Positions 32,565 through 44,068 are shown, numbered from the stretch's first letter. The stretch is 64,000 bases of DNA from Cymodocea nodosa (GCA_036874045.1 CM072347.1:7380501-7444500), one strand, 5' to 3'. Notes: generated by a model from the sequence alone, not told the origin. Translations and numbers: made by a program.

Positions 32565-34829
32565 ATGGTCTCCAAGTTCTACAAAGGTCGTGGCAAAGGA
32601 AAAGGCAAAAGCAGCAGAGATGGAAAAGGAAAAGAAATAGAGAATGATGAAGTTCCACGTACTTGGTTCAAGAAAATACTTCGAGTGGATAGAAGGTTAG
32701 TTGAAATTTATAACGATTACTTCTTTCCTCAAGGTATATTAGATGAAGTTAGACAAGAACTTCAAAATACTGATGCTAGTATTACATACATGGGGATTCG
32801 AAGTAAATTTGATAGAGAATACAGAATGAAATGTGCTGAGATTGCATTTTTAGAACAGTATGCAAAATATTTGGAAAAAGGTGTAGGTTCATCAAATAGA
32901 ACTCCTCAAACTCCTATAAACGGTACAAGACTACATGCATTTGAGGAAGAGTATGAGTCAGCTATCCCTACTCCTTTATATTCAAAACAAGTAGAATCAG
33001 AAATTGCTGTAGACAAAACAAAAGTTGACAGTCTTCGAAAGGCCATTGCAATAGAAAGTGCCTTAGAAGAATTAAAGCAGAAAACTTTTATGGAGCAATT
33101 TGAAAAGAAAATAGCAATACTTGAAAAGGAGAAACAGAAATGTTATAGAAGAAGGAAAGTCAGAAAAATTATGTTTAAGGAAACAAAGTCTATTGAAAAA
33201 GGAAAATCAGATGAAAATTTATTTCCAAAGGACAATGTATGTCTAGACATTGTATCTTATTGTGCATCTAATAAACTCATCAATTCTGAGCACACTGACA
33301 CTGATGAAGATAACGAGACTTTATTTTCCCTTGCTAGAAAGCTTGAGAAGAAATACAAGTCAAATATGAGCTCAAGTTTTTCTATTAGTACAAGTCCTGA
33401 TGATGCAGAAATTAAAAAATCAGAGCATCAGGCACCTAACATTGAACTAGTTATTGCAGATATAATTGACAATGTTGAAGCAGTAACTAGTTCACAAGCT
33501 GAATTGTTTGGAGTAGCAGATATTGAAAATGTTAAGACTCCAAAAGAGCTAAAAGTTAACCAGCCTTCTACAGAATCTATAGAAGTAGAGTCTGAGAATT
33601 CACAGCATGAATCAATGGAATTATCTGTTGAACAAAATGAACAATTACAGATAGATACACCGGCTGTACAATTTGTGGAAAAATTGAACTCTGAACATTC
33701 TATAGAGATTGAACAAATGAATGTTGAGCATATTGACAATGTTCCTAACTCTATTGAAGCTGAAGAATCAAGCTTACCTCAGCAGCTTCAAGATAATATT
33801 TTGGAAGAGGAACAGCATGGCATTCATTTTGAAGAAGAGGTTCCAGAAGATGAATTAAACTCTGAATCACGGCTTCAGGTATCACCTTCTTTGTGTACAA
33901 TATTAAAAATTCAAGGTAATGCAATTCCTTTTAGATCTGAAAAAGCATTGCAGAAATACAATAATCTGATTACATGTCAGATTCTGCATGCTCGTCCAAT
34001 AAAATTTAGAAATTTGATGGAAATAAGAGATCTATTTGAGTTTCAAGGCCTCATTAAATTCTTGCCAGTAGGAACGAAATGGAAGCAATACACAAAGCTT
34101 ATTGCAGCTTTTTATAGCAATCTGGTCAAGAATGGAAATTTTCTGAAAACTCAAATAAATGAACAGGAGTTTATATTGTCTCCTGAGTTAATTTTTGAAG
34201 TTTTAGGATTAAAGAATGAAAGTGTTGTTGTTACGAACAGATTTGACATGATTAGACAATTGGAATGGAACATTCAGTCTTTATCAAAAATTCCAGATGT
34301 ATATTCTAAAATGAGATTAATGGAAAATCTGAATGCAGAGACAAGGTTTATTGCAAATATATTGCATGCAAATTTATTTCAAAGAGTTGGACACAATTTG
34401 GAAGTCAGCAGAAGCTGTTTATATGCAACTTATGGCTTGCTGAATAGAATTCAAATAAATTGGTTTGATGTATTTATGTCTCAACTACAGCATATGTGTT
34501 CAAAGTTATTTTATGGTGATGCTGTATGTAGAATCCTTGCATGCCAATTGACTTTATCTGACTGGCCCTCTGAAACTAAAGGCATGAGAGCATTTAGTGT
34601 CAAAGATTTGCAAAAATTTCAGGCCATGCATAAACCTCAACGACAACAACAACAACCTGATACAGACCATATACAACAACAACAACAGAGTTATTCAGTT
34701 CAAGCAGAACAGCAAACCCAGCTACCTCCCGACTTAGATGAAGTGCTTAACAACATTAGAAATGATATTAGGCATCTAGGACATAAAATATGTAATGCTA
34801 TAAGTGATATACTTAGGAGGGGTCGATAA
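32565..34829 (+). CDS. Intact Sirevirus-like ORF3 protein (754 codons, plant transposon-protein-like domain)
   Basis: The only long uninterrupted gene in the window. I place the start at ATG 32565, in good context; the open frame extends only 8 codons further, from a TTG. Residues 1-25 are Gly/Lys-rich and basic, like an RNA- or DNA-binding or nuclear-import tail. YFFPQGILDEV is near residue 52. 150-205 is a Lys/Glu coiled coil ending in a basic CYRRRKVRK. 230-430 is an acidic, Ser-rich linker. 445-685 is the conserved core (LFEFQGLIKFL, AFYSNL, LSPELIFEVLGLKNE, LYATYGLLNRIQINW, KLFYGDA). 690-725 is Q-rich, and the end ISDILRRGR is conserved. No membrane segment or signal peptide is seen. The core resembles the 'putative plant transposon protein' family, whose function is not known to me. 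It sits where env-like ORFs occur in Sireviruses, before the PPT and 3' LTR. Confidence 0.8.
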   Translation: MVSKFYKGRGKGKGKSSRDGKGKEIENDEVPRTWFKKILRVDRRLVEIYNDYFFPQGILDEVRQELQNTDASITYMGIRSKFDREYRMKCAEIAFLEQYAKYLEKGVGSSNRTPQTPINGTRLHAFEEEYESAIPTPLYSKQVESEIAVDKTKVDSLRKAIAIESALEELKQKTFMEQFEKKIAILEKEKQKCYRRRKVRKIMFKETKSIEKGKSDENLFPKDNVCLDIVSYCASNKLINSEHTDTDEDNETLFSLARKLEKKYKSNMSSSFSISTSPDDAEIKKSEHQAPNIELVIADIIDNVEAVTSSQAELFGVADIENVKTPKELKVNQPSTESIEVESENSQHESMELSVEQNEQLQIDTPAVQFVEKLNSEHSIEIEQMNVEHIDNVPNSIEAEESSLPQQLQDNILEEEQHGIHFEEEVPEDELNSESRLQVSPSLCTILKIQGNAIPFRSEKALQKYNNLITCQILHARPIKFRNLMEIRDLFEFQGLIKFLPVGTKWKQYTKLIAAFYSNLVKNGNFLKTQINEQEFILSPELIFEVLGLKNESVVVTNRFDMIRQLEWNIQSLSKIPDVYSKMRLMENLNAETRFIANILHANLFQRVGHNLEVSRSCLYATYGLLNRIQINWFDVFMSQLQHMCSKLFYGDAVCRILACQLTLSDWPSETKGMRAFSVKDLQKFQAMHKPQRQQQQPDTDHIQQQQQSYSVQAEQQTQLPPDLDEVLNNIRNDIRHLGHKICNAISDILRRGR

Positions 34830-35298
34830 CTGTTTTTGTTTGTTTCTGAATACAAAATGTAATGTTTATATTACTTGTTTGCTTCATTGAACAATACATT
34901 TTTCTGTAAATGTGTTCAATTATTATTCTTGTTTACAGAAATCGTTGTTGTAATTCTCTTATATATGTATATATATTCTCTGTAATTATCTTTTTGATTA
35001 ATGACAAAAAGGGGGAGAAATATTATAAAAAGATGATTATGATCTTAATTGCATATATATATTATAAAAGGAGATGCTATTTAAATGGTTATTGACAGAT
35101 GATAATTAGAAAACTAATAGTTATATAATTATTGACATCTGAGAGTTTTAGTTCCGAGAGGTAAAATTTATACAAACAATAGAAATAAGCTTAAGTGAAC
35201 TTAAGTCAACAAACAAGTTTATTGAATTAAAAGTTAACCCAACGAAGGTGCTTTGTTGAGTTAAACATATTTTATAATTGATTTAATATGGTTTTGTC
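34830..35298 (+). other. 3' non-coding region after ORF3 with an extra purine tract
   Basis: AT-rich, no gene. ACAAAAAGGGGGAGAAA at 35004-35020 is an additional polypurine-tract-like run about 300 nt before the functional one. Multiple tracts are a known Sirevirus feature. Confidence 0.65.
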
Positions 35299-35318
35299 AT
35301 CATCAAAAAGGGGGAGAT
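35299..35318 (+). other. Polypurine tract
   Basis: CATCAAAAAGGGGGAGAT abuts the LTR start TGTTGAGTATTTT. Confidence 0.85.
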
Positions 35319-36913
35319 TGTTGAGTATTTTTATTTTGATGATGTGTGCTGAATGAAAATAATCATATTTGCTCAATTACTATTGCTTGTGAAAAGAAAT
35401 TAAAATCATCAATTAATAGAGAAAAAACTTACTGATATAAATACTTGTCTGTATTGGATCTGAAGTTAATAACTAGTCGTTTCATTGCATTAATTTCTCA
35501 TTTAACTAAACATTAAGTTAACGTGTGTTTTTATTGAATAGCATGATATGTTTTAAAGTTATATCTTCTGTATCATGAATAGTGCATGTTTAGACAACTC
35601 GTTAAGTTAGAGTTTTGTTTGTATAGAGGTTACGTGAGAACTCATTAAGTTAGAGGCTTAAAGGTTAAAATAGGTCATGTGATAACTCGTTAAGTTAGAG
35701 AGTAAAAGAAGAGACGAACTCGTTATGTTAGTGTTATACACGTGGTGAAATTATAAGTTACGAATGTTGTATTGTATCACGTGAGGTGCACATGTTTAAC
35801 TCGTTAAGTTAACATAACTAAACGCGTTGAGTTGCTATATTGAACACTAAGGCAACGCGTTAGGTTAGCGTTATAAACTTAAGTTGTTATTTTTGCACGT
35901 GGTAAAATTCTTATTATAAAAACATTTGTTTATTACTGAATCGGTGAGTTATCGTTTAACCTTCCGAAAGAAAGGTTAAGCTGGTTCGTTGAGATAGCAT
36001 AACACCACGGACTTAGTTCGTTGAGTTAGCTACAGTACTTGTCACGTGAAATGGCACATGGTGAACTCGTTAAGTTAGAAACATTAAGTTATATATATAT
36101 ACTTGTGTTACTCGTTTAGTTAACATTAAAGTAATGACTTCTTATTACACTGATGAAAAACTTTTGGACGAGAAAGTTTATTTTGCAGGAAATTTTTCAG
36201 AGATCTAAGACTGATGATTAAAGGAAATTCGAAATATAAACGTGGGTTGGAACGTGTGTGTTTCGATGAAGGAAAAAGAAAAGACGTGGAGAAGTGGAAA
36301 ACTGGTAGTGATTAAACGTGGAGGATATGCATGAAATGAAGATACAGTATAAAAGGCATAGAGTTCTCGTTGATCAAACTATCCTTGCATACAAAAAGAA
36401 AAATCTTTTCAAGAATCAAATCATCCCTGCACACCAAAAGAAAAATCTTTTTCAAGGATCAAAAACACCTTCTCGGGGAAAATCTCTCAAGTGGAAAAAA
36501 ATTCAATGAAGCAGAAAAGGTCAGATTTATGTCACTGAAGATTTGAAGTATTAGAAGAATGCAAATTCGGTGAAGTAGAGAAAGACAAGATATTCATCAC
36601 TGAAGAATTGCTGTAAAAGAAAAAGAAGAAGAAGAAAGATCTCAAACAGGGAGAAATGTTTTAAATTTCACAAATTAGTTTTCTCTGTTTGTAGTTATGA
36701 AATTGTTTAGATGATACATGGTATCGAGATATAATTGCATCTACAATTTCTGAGGAGAATTGAATTGTATATTGTAATTGAAACCTTGAATAAAAATGAT
36801 TTTATGAAAACAATGTCACGACTTGTTTTTGAGTTTTAAAGTTTCAATTATATTTCAGAAAATAGTAAAGATACACAATTCACCCCCTTCTTGTGTAGCC
36901 ATACGATCCTACA
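35319..36913 (+). mobile_element. Complete S1 LTR downstream of ORF3
   Basis: 1595 bp, TGTTGAGTATTTT to GATCCTACA, with U3 repeats (TTAACTCGTTAAGTTAGAG, TTCGTTGAGTTAGC; 35590-36080), TATA-like TATAAAAG near 36350 and the TTCACCCCCTTCTTGTG box near the end. It is homologous to 24984-26530 and 50854-52432 (opposite strand). Confidence 0.85.
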
Positions 36914-36946
36914 ATATGGTCTTGTCATCATCAAAAAGGGGGAGAT
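36914..36946 (+). other. Second copy of the PPT segment between two LTRs
   Basis: ATATGGTCTTGTCATCATC plus AAAAAGGGGGAGAT repeats the 33 nt before the first LTR (35286-35318). It is the only internal sequence between the two LTRs. Confidence 0.85.
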
Positions 36947-38266
36947 TGTTGAGTATTTTGTTTTGATGATGTGTGTTGAATAAAAGTAATCATATTGGCT
37001 CAATTACTATTGCTTGTGAAAAGAAATTAAAAACATTAATTAATACAGAAAAAGCTTACTGATATAAATACTTGTCTATATTGGATCTTAAATTGTACTA
37101 AGTTAAATAACTAGTTGTTTCGTTGCATTAATTTCTTATTTAACTAAACGTTAAGATAATGTGTGTTTTTATTGTAAAGCATGATATGCTTTAAAGTTAT
37201 ATCTTCTGTATCATGAACAGTGCATGTTTAGACAACTCATTAAGTTAGAGTGTTATTTTTATAGAGGTCACGTGAGAACTCATTAAGTTAGAGGCTTAAA
37301 AGTTAAAATAGGTCACATGAGAACTCGTTAAGTTAGTGAGTAAAAGAAGAGACAAACTTGTTAAGTTAGTATTGTACACGTGGTGAAATTAAAGGTTACG
37401 AATGTTATATTGTATCACGTGAGGTGCACATGTTTAACTCGTTAACATAACTAAACGCGTTGAGTTGCTATATTGAACACTAAGGCAACGCCTTAGGTTA
37501 GCATTATAAACTTAAGTTGTTATTTTTGCACATGGTAAAATTCTTATTATAAAAACATTTGTTTATTACTGATTCGTTGAGTTATCATAACAGCACGAAG
37601 TTGGTTCGTTGAGTTAGCGTAACACCACAAACTTAGTTCATTAAGTTAGCTACAGTACTTGTCACGTGAGTTGGCACATGAGGAGCTTGTTAAGTTAGAA
37701 AAGTTAAGTTATATATCTACTTGTGTTACTCATTTAGTTAACATTAAAGTAACGACTATTTATTATTACACTTGATGAAAAATTTTGGACGAGAAAGTTT
37801 ATTTTGCAGGAAATTTTTCAAAGATCCAGGATTGATGATTAAAGAAAATTTGAAATGTAAACGTGGGTCAGAACGTGTGTATTTCGATGAAGGGAAAAGA
37901 GAAGACGTGAAGAAGTGGAAAACTAGCATTGATTAAGCGTGGAGGATATGCATGAAATGAAGATACAATATAAAAGGCATAGAATTCTCGTTGATCAACT
38001 GTCCCTACACACCAAACGAAAAATCTTTTCAAGGATCAAAAACACTCTTCAGGGAAAAGCTCTCAGATGGAAGAAAATTCAATGAGGCAGAAAATGTCAG
38101 ATTTATGTCACTGAAGATCTGTAGAATCAGAAGAAAGCAAATTCGGTGAAGCAGAGAAAGACAAGATATTCGTCACTAAAGAATTGCTGAAGAAGAAAAA
38201 GAAGAAGAAGAAGAAAGATCTCAAATAGGGAGAAATGTTTTAAATTCCGCATATTAGTTTTCTCTA
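36947..38266 (+). mobile_element. Second S1 LTR, truncated at its 3' end
   Basis: Starts TGTTGAGTATTTTG and follows 35319-36913 until about 38266 (ATTAGTTTTCTCT), where it breaks into the Athila-like region. About 240 bp of its end, including the C-rich box, is lost. Confidence 0.8.
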
Positions 38267-39047
38267 TTGAGTTAACTATAACAAGAGGGGGGTTAACTCA
38301 ATGGACTTATAAGTAACCTTAAGTGACATAAATTTGACCTTTTTTGCTTATTTTTCAGAATAATAAATTTGACATTTTCTGCTTAATAACCACGAGTTAA
38401 AATCATTACTTATTTTTATGCATATTAGTTTTCTTCGTTGAGTTAACTGTAACTCAATGAAGTTAGTCCATGGAGTTAGCAAATATGTAACCGAAGCTAG
38501 TCCATTGAGTTAACTGTAACTCAATGAGGTTAGTTCGTGGATTAAGCTGAACGATTATTCTTTTATCCATGAACGAAACTTTGTGGGTTCAACGGTTACT
38601 GAAATTTAAAATTAGAAGTAGAACACGTATCCATAAAAATAGGAGCCATACTACACGTTACAAGACACGTTCTTGCAACGAGATTCATTTGCCTTATGGA
38701 CATGCATTATAAATATAGAATAGCATGTTATTTACTAGTTACTAACACTTGAGGAAAGAAAACAAAATTCATTGGGGAATTGGAAGGAGAAGCAGTTGAT
38801 TCAACTTCATTCGTCAACAATTATTTACTAAATACAAAGCTTCAGATTGGTATGTAATTAATCTTCTGCTATTTTACTTTATGTAAATGTTTATGAGCAC
38901 ATGGTTTCGTTCTTCTAGCACTAAACAATTAGTAAGAACACCTACACAGGATTATTCAACACAGTGGTATACTAAAATATTTTCTGAATTGGACTTTAAC
39001 GAAATCCTTTGTGGTGTAGCAACCTTTCTATAAAAGAGAACGAAGAT
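38267..39047 (+). promoter_or_regulatory. LTR-like promoter and leader region X2
   Basis: Homologous to 1831-2509. Hairpin repeats (TTAACTGTAACTCAATGAAG) lie at 38440-38540, TATAAATA at 38708-38715, and the leader runs to the gag ATG. The first 130 nt are scrambled and unmatched. Confidence 0.55.
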
Positions 39048-39325
39048 ATGGCTGCTCCAGTAGAAAAACCATTAGGGGAAATTCTATATCTTGAATTTGT
39101 TGATGAACCTTCATGTATTCAATTGCCAAACTTTGAGGGAGATAGGTTTGAACTAAAATCTAATTATATTAGTCAATTGTCACACTTTCATGGATTAGAA
39201 AGAGAGGATGCCTATTATTTCCTTAGAGAATTTAACGAAGTTTGTCAAATGATGAAAATGCCGAACATGAGTATTGATGCTATTAGACTTAAATATATCT
39301 CTTTTTCTTTAAAAGACACAGCTAA
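39048..39325 (+). pseudogene. gag: Athila-like gag (copy 2), N-terminal part
   Basis: ATG 39048 (MAAPVEKPLGEI) is open for 92 codons through the gag core start (HFHGLEREDAYYFLREFNEV). It reads Gln where copy 1 has a TGA. It is cut at 39326 exactly at the TG terminus of an S3 LTR fragment. Confidence 0.85.
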
Positions 39326-39606
39326 TGAAAGGATCGAATCACACACTAGAGGGGGTGAATAGTGTCCTAATAAAATTTATTTTTCTTTTAAAAATTTCGA
39401 AAGCTATTCACACTAATGAACCCTAATTAATTGATTTTGGAATTAAAACTTGTAGTGTAGAAAGTAAAGAACACAAAGAGATTTATAGTGGTTCCCCAAA
39501 CTAGGTAGTCCATTTCTCAATGCCACAACCTTGAGAATTCCACTAAGTGCTTTTAAGGCTAAGCACAAACCTTAAACAAGTTACTTTTGCAGGCTAAGCA
39601 ACAACC
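39326..39606 (-). mobile_element. S3 LTR fragment
   Basis: TGAAAGGATCGAATC and GAGGGGGTGAATAGTG match the first 280 bp of 22928-24663. The left edge is a true LTR end; the right edge is a deletion breakpoint into integrase sequence. The LTR inserted into gag, and a deletion then removed its remainder plus protease, RT and RNase H. Confidence 0.8.
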
Positions 39607-40342
39607 TAAAGCTATTATTAGTGATAGAGGAACTCATTTCTGTAATAGAAGTTTTGAAGCCTTAATGAAGAAATATGGAGTAAACCACAAAATTGCAACA
39701 TCATATCATCCACAAACAAGTGGACAAGTGGAAAGTGCAAACAAACAAATTAAGTTAATCATAGAAAAAGTAGTAAATCCTACTAGAAAAGATTGGGCTA
39801 ATAGATTAATAGATGCACTTTGGGCTTATAGAAATGCTTACAAGACAAGCTTAAGTATGTCACCTTTTAGCCTAGTATATGGAAAAAGTTGCCATTTACT
39901 AGCTGAAATTGAACTTAAAGCTTATTAGGCATTAAAAACTCTGAACACCAATTTAAATCAAGATGTTGAAAACAGAAAAATGCAATCGATTGAATTAGAA
40001 GAATTTAAGAATGAAGCTTATTCGAAAACTGTAAAAGAAAAAGAAAAAATGAAGTTCTAGCATGATAAGAGAATTATTCTAAAAACTTTTGAAATAGGAT
40101 AAAAAATGTATCTTTACATGACTAGACTTCATAACCATTTAGGAAAATTAAGATCTAGATGGGCAGAACCTTAGATAATTCGAAATATTTATCCCTATGG
40201 AGCAATTGAAATTGAAAATCCTAAAAATCAGAATATATTTAAAGTAAATGGACAAAGGCTTAGACCTATTCTGAAGATTCCAAAAACTTCCTTTGGAATT
40301 ATAGAAGAAGTAAGAGTAGAGGACTACTCGTGCTTTACTTAG
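39607..40342 (+). pseudogene. Athila-like integrase, C-terminal part
   Basis: Integrase core and tail: IISDRGTHFCNRSFEALMKK with the second catalytic Asp, the YHPQTSGQVESANKQIK block with the Glu, the SMSPFSLVYGKSCHLLAEIE block, then the LRSRWAEP and FKVNGQRLRP motifs of the Athila/Tat C-terminus. It would insert element cDNA into the genome. The N-terminal zinc-binding part and first Asp are missing. Stops at 39926, 40060, 40100 and 40170 are mostly at former Gln or Trp codons. Confidence 0.9.
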
Positions 40343-41005
40343 TAAGAAATAGATGTTTGTTTAAATAAAAAAAACTTATTTTAAATGTCATAGTTCAACC
40401 GAAAGAAATTATCGGTATTACCGAAACATATATTAAAAAAAAAAATAGTGTTACGGTTGCACCGAAAGGATCCATCAGTTTGACCGAAACATAAAAGCAT
40501 ATATATATATATTATATTAAGTAAAAATGTCGGTTTTACCAAAGCTTGGTATCGGTTCAACTAGTAGGAAAAAAAGAGGTATTTAATTTCAGTTTAACTG
40601 AGAAAATATAACAGTTTGACCGAAATTTTAAAAGTTGAAAGATTAAGAGTCAGTCAGACTAGAAATTCTTCAGTCTTGACCAAAGTAAAAAATTATTATT
40701 ATAAATATTTTTATTAGTTATAACTTTATGGGAGGTCTGTTGAGTACACTTAACTCAACGAACTTACTCCATTGAGTTAATTGTAACTCAATGGAGTATT
40801 GTAGTTAAGTCCACGAACTTAGTCCGTGGAGTTAACCGTAACTCCATAGAGAAGTGAGTGAGATTGCGAGAGTTTACGCAAGAAAATGACCCGATTACCC
40901 ACCTAAAACATAGGGTTTGGGGGCATTATCTGCAGAATCATTTAGAACTTAGAATAGTAAAGATCAGAGCGATTCCGTTCCATTCTGTCACACCACGAAG
41001 TTAAG
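40343..41005 (+). promoter_or_regulatory. Region between integrase and ORF2 with two kinds of short repeat
   Basis: 40390-40690 holds about ten imperfect copies of GGTTTGACCGAAA-like units. 40745-40850 holds TAACTCAACGAAC / TCCGTGGAGTTA hairpin repeats. Next comes a leader with ACATAGGGTTTGGGGG before the ORF2 ATG. It may be an internal promoter for ORF2; that is inference from position. Confidence 0.4.
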
Positions 41006-42926
41006 ATGACGCTAGAGTTCTAGGAGGAAGTTTACACTACGAGATTTCTCAAAGAATTAGAAGAATGGCATACAAGACAAAAGATCAGGAACACAACTTG
41101 AGAAAAAGAACTACAAAAGGTAGAATCTGACATCTTCTACTGGAGAAAAGTTTTAGTAGATTTAGATATAAGAATATCTCAGATTGTGGAAAGGAGAATT
41201 AAAGTAGCAACAGAAGTTGCTGTGAATAGAGAAAGAAAAATAAATCCAAACAATGACATTGCCCTAAAGTTAATCTGACGCAAGTCCAGATTATGGTTTT
41301 TGCGAGAAATTGCTGGTTGTGCAAGGGGTGTAATTAGGTGGCAACAATAGCAACAACAAGCTGAAGTAGCTGAAGAACCTACAGCTAAAGAGTCGGTTGC
41401 TAAAAAACCAATTACTGAGGAACAGCAACCAGGACCATCCATTCCACTGCCAAGGCTATTTGAAAGAGCAACATTTTTGGGGCCATCGATGCCAAAGGAA
41501 TGGAGAGAATTTGCAGATCTTGTTGAAGTTGCTAAAAGCCAAGGAAATTCTAAAGAAATGGTTGTGGTAAAGACACATTTACTATATGATGCACTCTACA
41601 AGAAAAGGGTCATAGATAAGTTGAATGCCCAATATAAAATCAAAGTAGAGCAGCATTAAAAAGTAGCTAGATCAATGGCTACAAGAGAAAATGAAGCTGG
41701 TCCTTCGAGACCAGTAATTATAGAAAAAGTAAAACAGGAAGAGTTAATACATGTGGCTCGAGGGCCTGTAGAGCCTATTTTTGTAGATTTAATCTCAAAG
41801 GAAGAAGAGGAAGACCAGACACAACTAATTAGAAGAAGGAAAGGAAAAGAGATAGTGCTTGAAGCTCTAGCAAAGATTAAATCTGAGCTTAAAATATCAA
41901 TAGGGCCTAAAGAGCCTATTTTTGTAGATCTGCTATTCGAATCTAAGGAGGAGCAGGAGTAGCAATAGTAAGAGCAAAGAGGAAAAGAAAAATAGTTTGA
42001 AATTAGTCTGTAGCTTATACAAATAGAAGAAACTGAAGTTAGGGCAGAAGCTGATTTGCTTGTGACTCCATCCCAATCTGCCACAAAATCAGAAAGAATA
42101 GTAACAATGTAGATTGGTAGTCAGGAGGAAGAAGAAAAAGAAGAAGCTAAACAAGTACATACCGAACAAGAAGGAAAAGACTCAACAGATTCCACTAAAG
42201 AGGGAGAGACTCTTTAGCACGTCCTTGAAAGAATTCAAGAAAGAAGAGTGGAGAGTTCTGCCGGCTCTCCACCATAGATAAAAAGAGGAGTTGAAATGTA
42301 TGAATCTCCAGATCATTTCCAACAAAGTCAAGTTCAGCAAACTAAAGAAGAAATTTAAGAGCAAACCCCTCTAGAGCAACAAATCCAAATTCCTGACTCG
42401 ACTAAAGCAACAGTTCTAAATGAGGTATACTTTTGGAGTTAAGAAGCATATAATAAATATTAAGAGATTAGGGGTTATGATATTATATATAGTAGACCAG
42501 TACACTAGGATGGCATGAATGACATTAAAGAATTATTTGAGTTCCAAGGTCTACTGTAATTTATTTCTCAGCAAAAAAGACATGCAATATATGAAAATTT
42601 AGTGCCCTGCTTTTATGCAAATATGAGAGAGGAAGAAGGAAATTTAATTTTTAACATGGAGCAAGCTAATGTACAGATAACACTAGAGCTTCTCCATAAC
42701 ATTTTTGGATTGAAAAATGAAGGAATAGAAACCTTGGAAAATACAACTACAATTGAGTGGACAGAATAGGAAATTAAAGACTATTTAGCTATCAATCCTG
42801 GTGTGCCACTATTAAACAGATTGAAGTACTTAAATGGTAAAGCATACATGGTGGCAAACATTTTAGTTAAAACTATCTATCAGAGGCATGACCACGACAT
42901 TGAACTGAGTCAATTTGTTAAATGGG
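41006..42926 (+). pseudogene. Athila-like accessory ORF2 (copy 2), N-terminal and central parts
   Basis: The frame starts at ATG 41006 and stays in one register to 42926. A homologue of its C-terminal two thirds is at 1-1407. It begins with a Lys/Arg-rich helical segment (about 41040-41340). Then come EEQQPGPSIPLPRLFERATF, a Glu-rich linker in which the phrase PVEPIFVDL / PKEPIFVDL is repeated, and the conserved core (ELFEFQGLL, ENLVPCFYANM, LELLHNIFGLKNEG). There are more than fifteen in-frame stops, nearly all TAG/TAA at Gln or Trp positions. The copia element 42927-52432 splits it after FVKW; the rest is 52433-52760. Confidence 0.85.
42922..42926. repeat. Target-site duplication, left (ATGGG)
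   Basis: Repeated exactly at 52433-52437. The uninterrupted homologue at 1085 reads AAATGGGCCACATATG. Confidence 0.92.
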
Positions 42927-44068
42927 TGTAGGATCGTATGGCTACACAAGAGGGGGATGAATTGTGTTTTTCAACTTTTTCCAATTATAATTGAAACTTC
43001 AAAACTCAAAAACAAGTCGAGACACTATTTTCATAAAATCATTTTATTCAAGGTTTCAATTATAATATACAATTCAATTCTCCTTAGAAATTGTAGATGC
43101 AATTATATATCGATACCATGTTTCATCTATACAATTTCATAACTACAAACAGAGAAAACTAATATGCAGAATTTAAAACATTTTTCCCTATTTGAGATCT
43201 TTCTTCTTCTTCTTCTTCTTTTTCTTCTTCAGCAATTCTACAATGACGAATATCTTGTCTTTCTCTGCTTCACCAAATTTGCTTTCTCCTGATACTTCAA
43301 TCTTTAGTGACATAAATCTAACCTTTTCTACTTCACTGAATTTTCTTCCATCTAAGAGTTTTTTCCTCGAAAGGTGTTTTTGATCCTTGAAAAGATTTTT
43401 CGTTTGGTGTGCAAGAATAACTTGATCAACGAGAATTCTATGCCTTTTATATTGTATCTTCATTTCATGCATATCCTCCACGTTTAATCACTGCCAGTTT
43501 TCCACTTCTTCACGTCTTCTCTTTTTCCTTCATCGAAATACACATGTTTTGACCCACATTTACATTTCAAATTTTCTTTTAGTCATCAATCCTAGATCTC
43601 TGAAAAATTTCCTACAAAATAAACTTTCTCGTCCAAAATTTTTCATCAAGTATAATAACAAGTAGTCATTACTTTAATGTTAACTAAACAAGTAACACAA
43701 GTAGATATATAACTTAACGTTTCTAACTTGACGAGTTCCTCATGTGCTAACTTACGTGACAAGTACTATAGCTAACTCAACGAACTAAGTTTGTGGTGTT
43801 ATGCTAACTTAACGAACCAGCTTCGTGGTGTTATGATAACTCAACAAACCAACTCTATTGTGTTATAGATAACTCAACAAACTAGTAATAAACAAATGTT
43901 TTTATAATAAGAAATTTACCACGTGCAAAAATAACAACTTAAGTTTATAACACTAACCTAAAGCATTGCCTTAGTGTTCAATATAGCAACTCAATGCATT
44001 TAGTTATGTTAACTTAACGAGTTAAACATGTACACCTCACGTGATACAATATAACATTCGTAACTTAT
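42927..44068 (-). mobile_element. 3' LTR of the 9.5-kb Sirevirus-like element, missing its U3 start
   Basis: + strand TGTAGGATCGTATGG onward, colinear with 50854-51985. It stops at about 44068, before the last 450 bp (the U3 start) and the PPT. The outer end and target duplication are intact, so the loss occurred after insertion. Confidence 0.8.

Noticed and set aside
43188..43481. 97-codon Lys-rich minus-strand frame
   Set aside because: Lies within the S1 LTR R/U5 region over a CTT microsatellite; related LTR copies shift frame.
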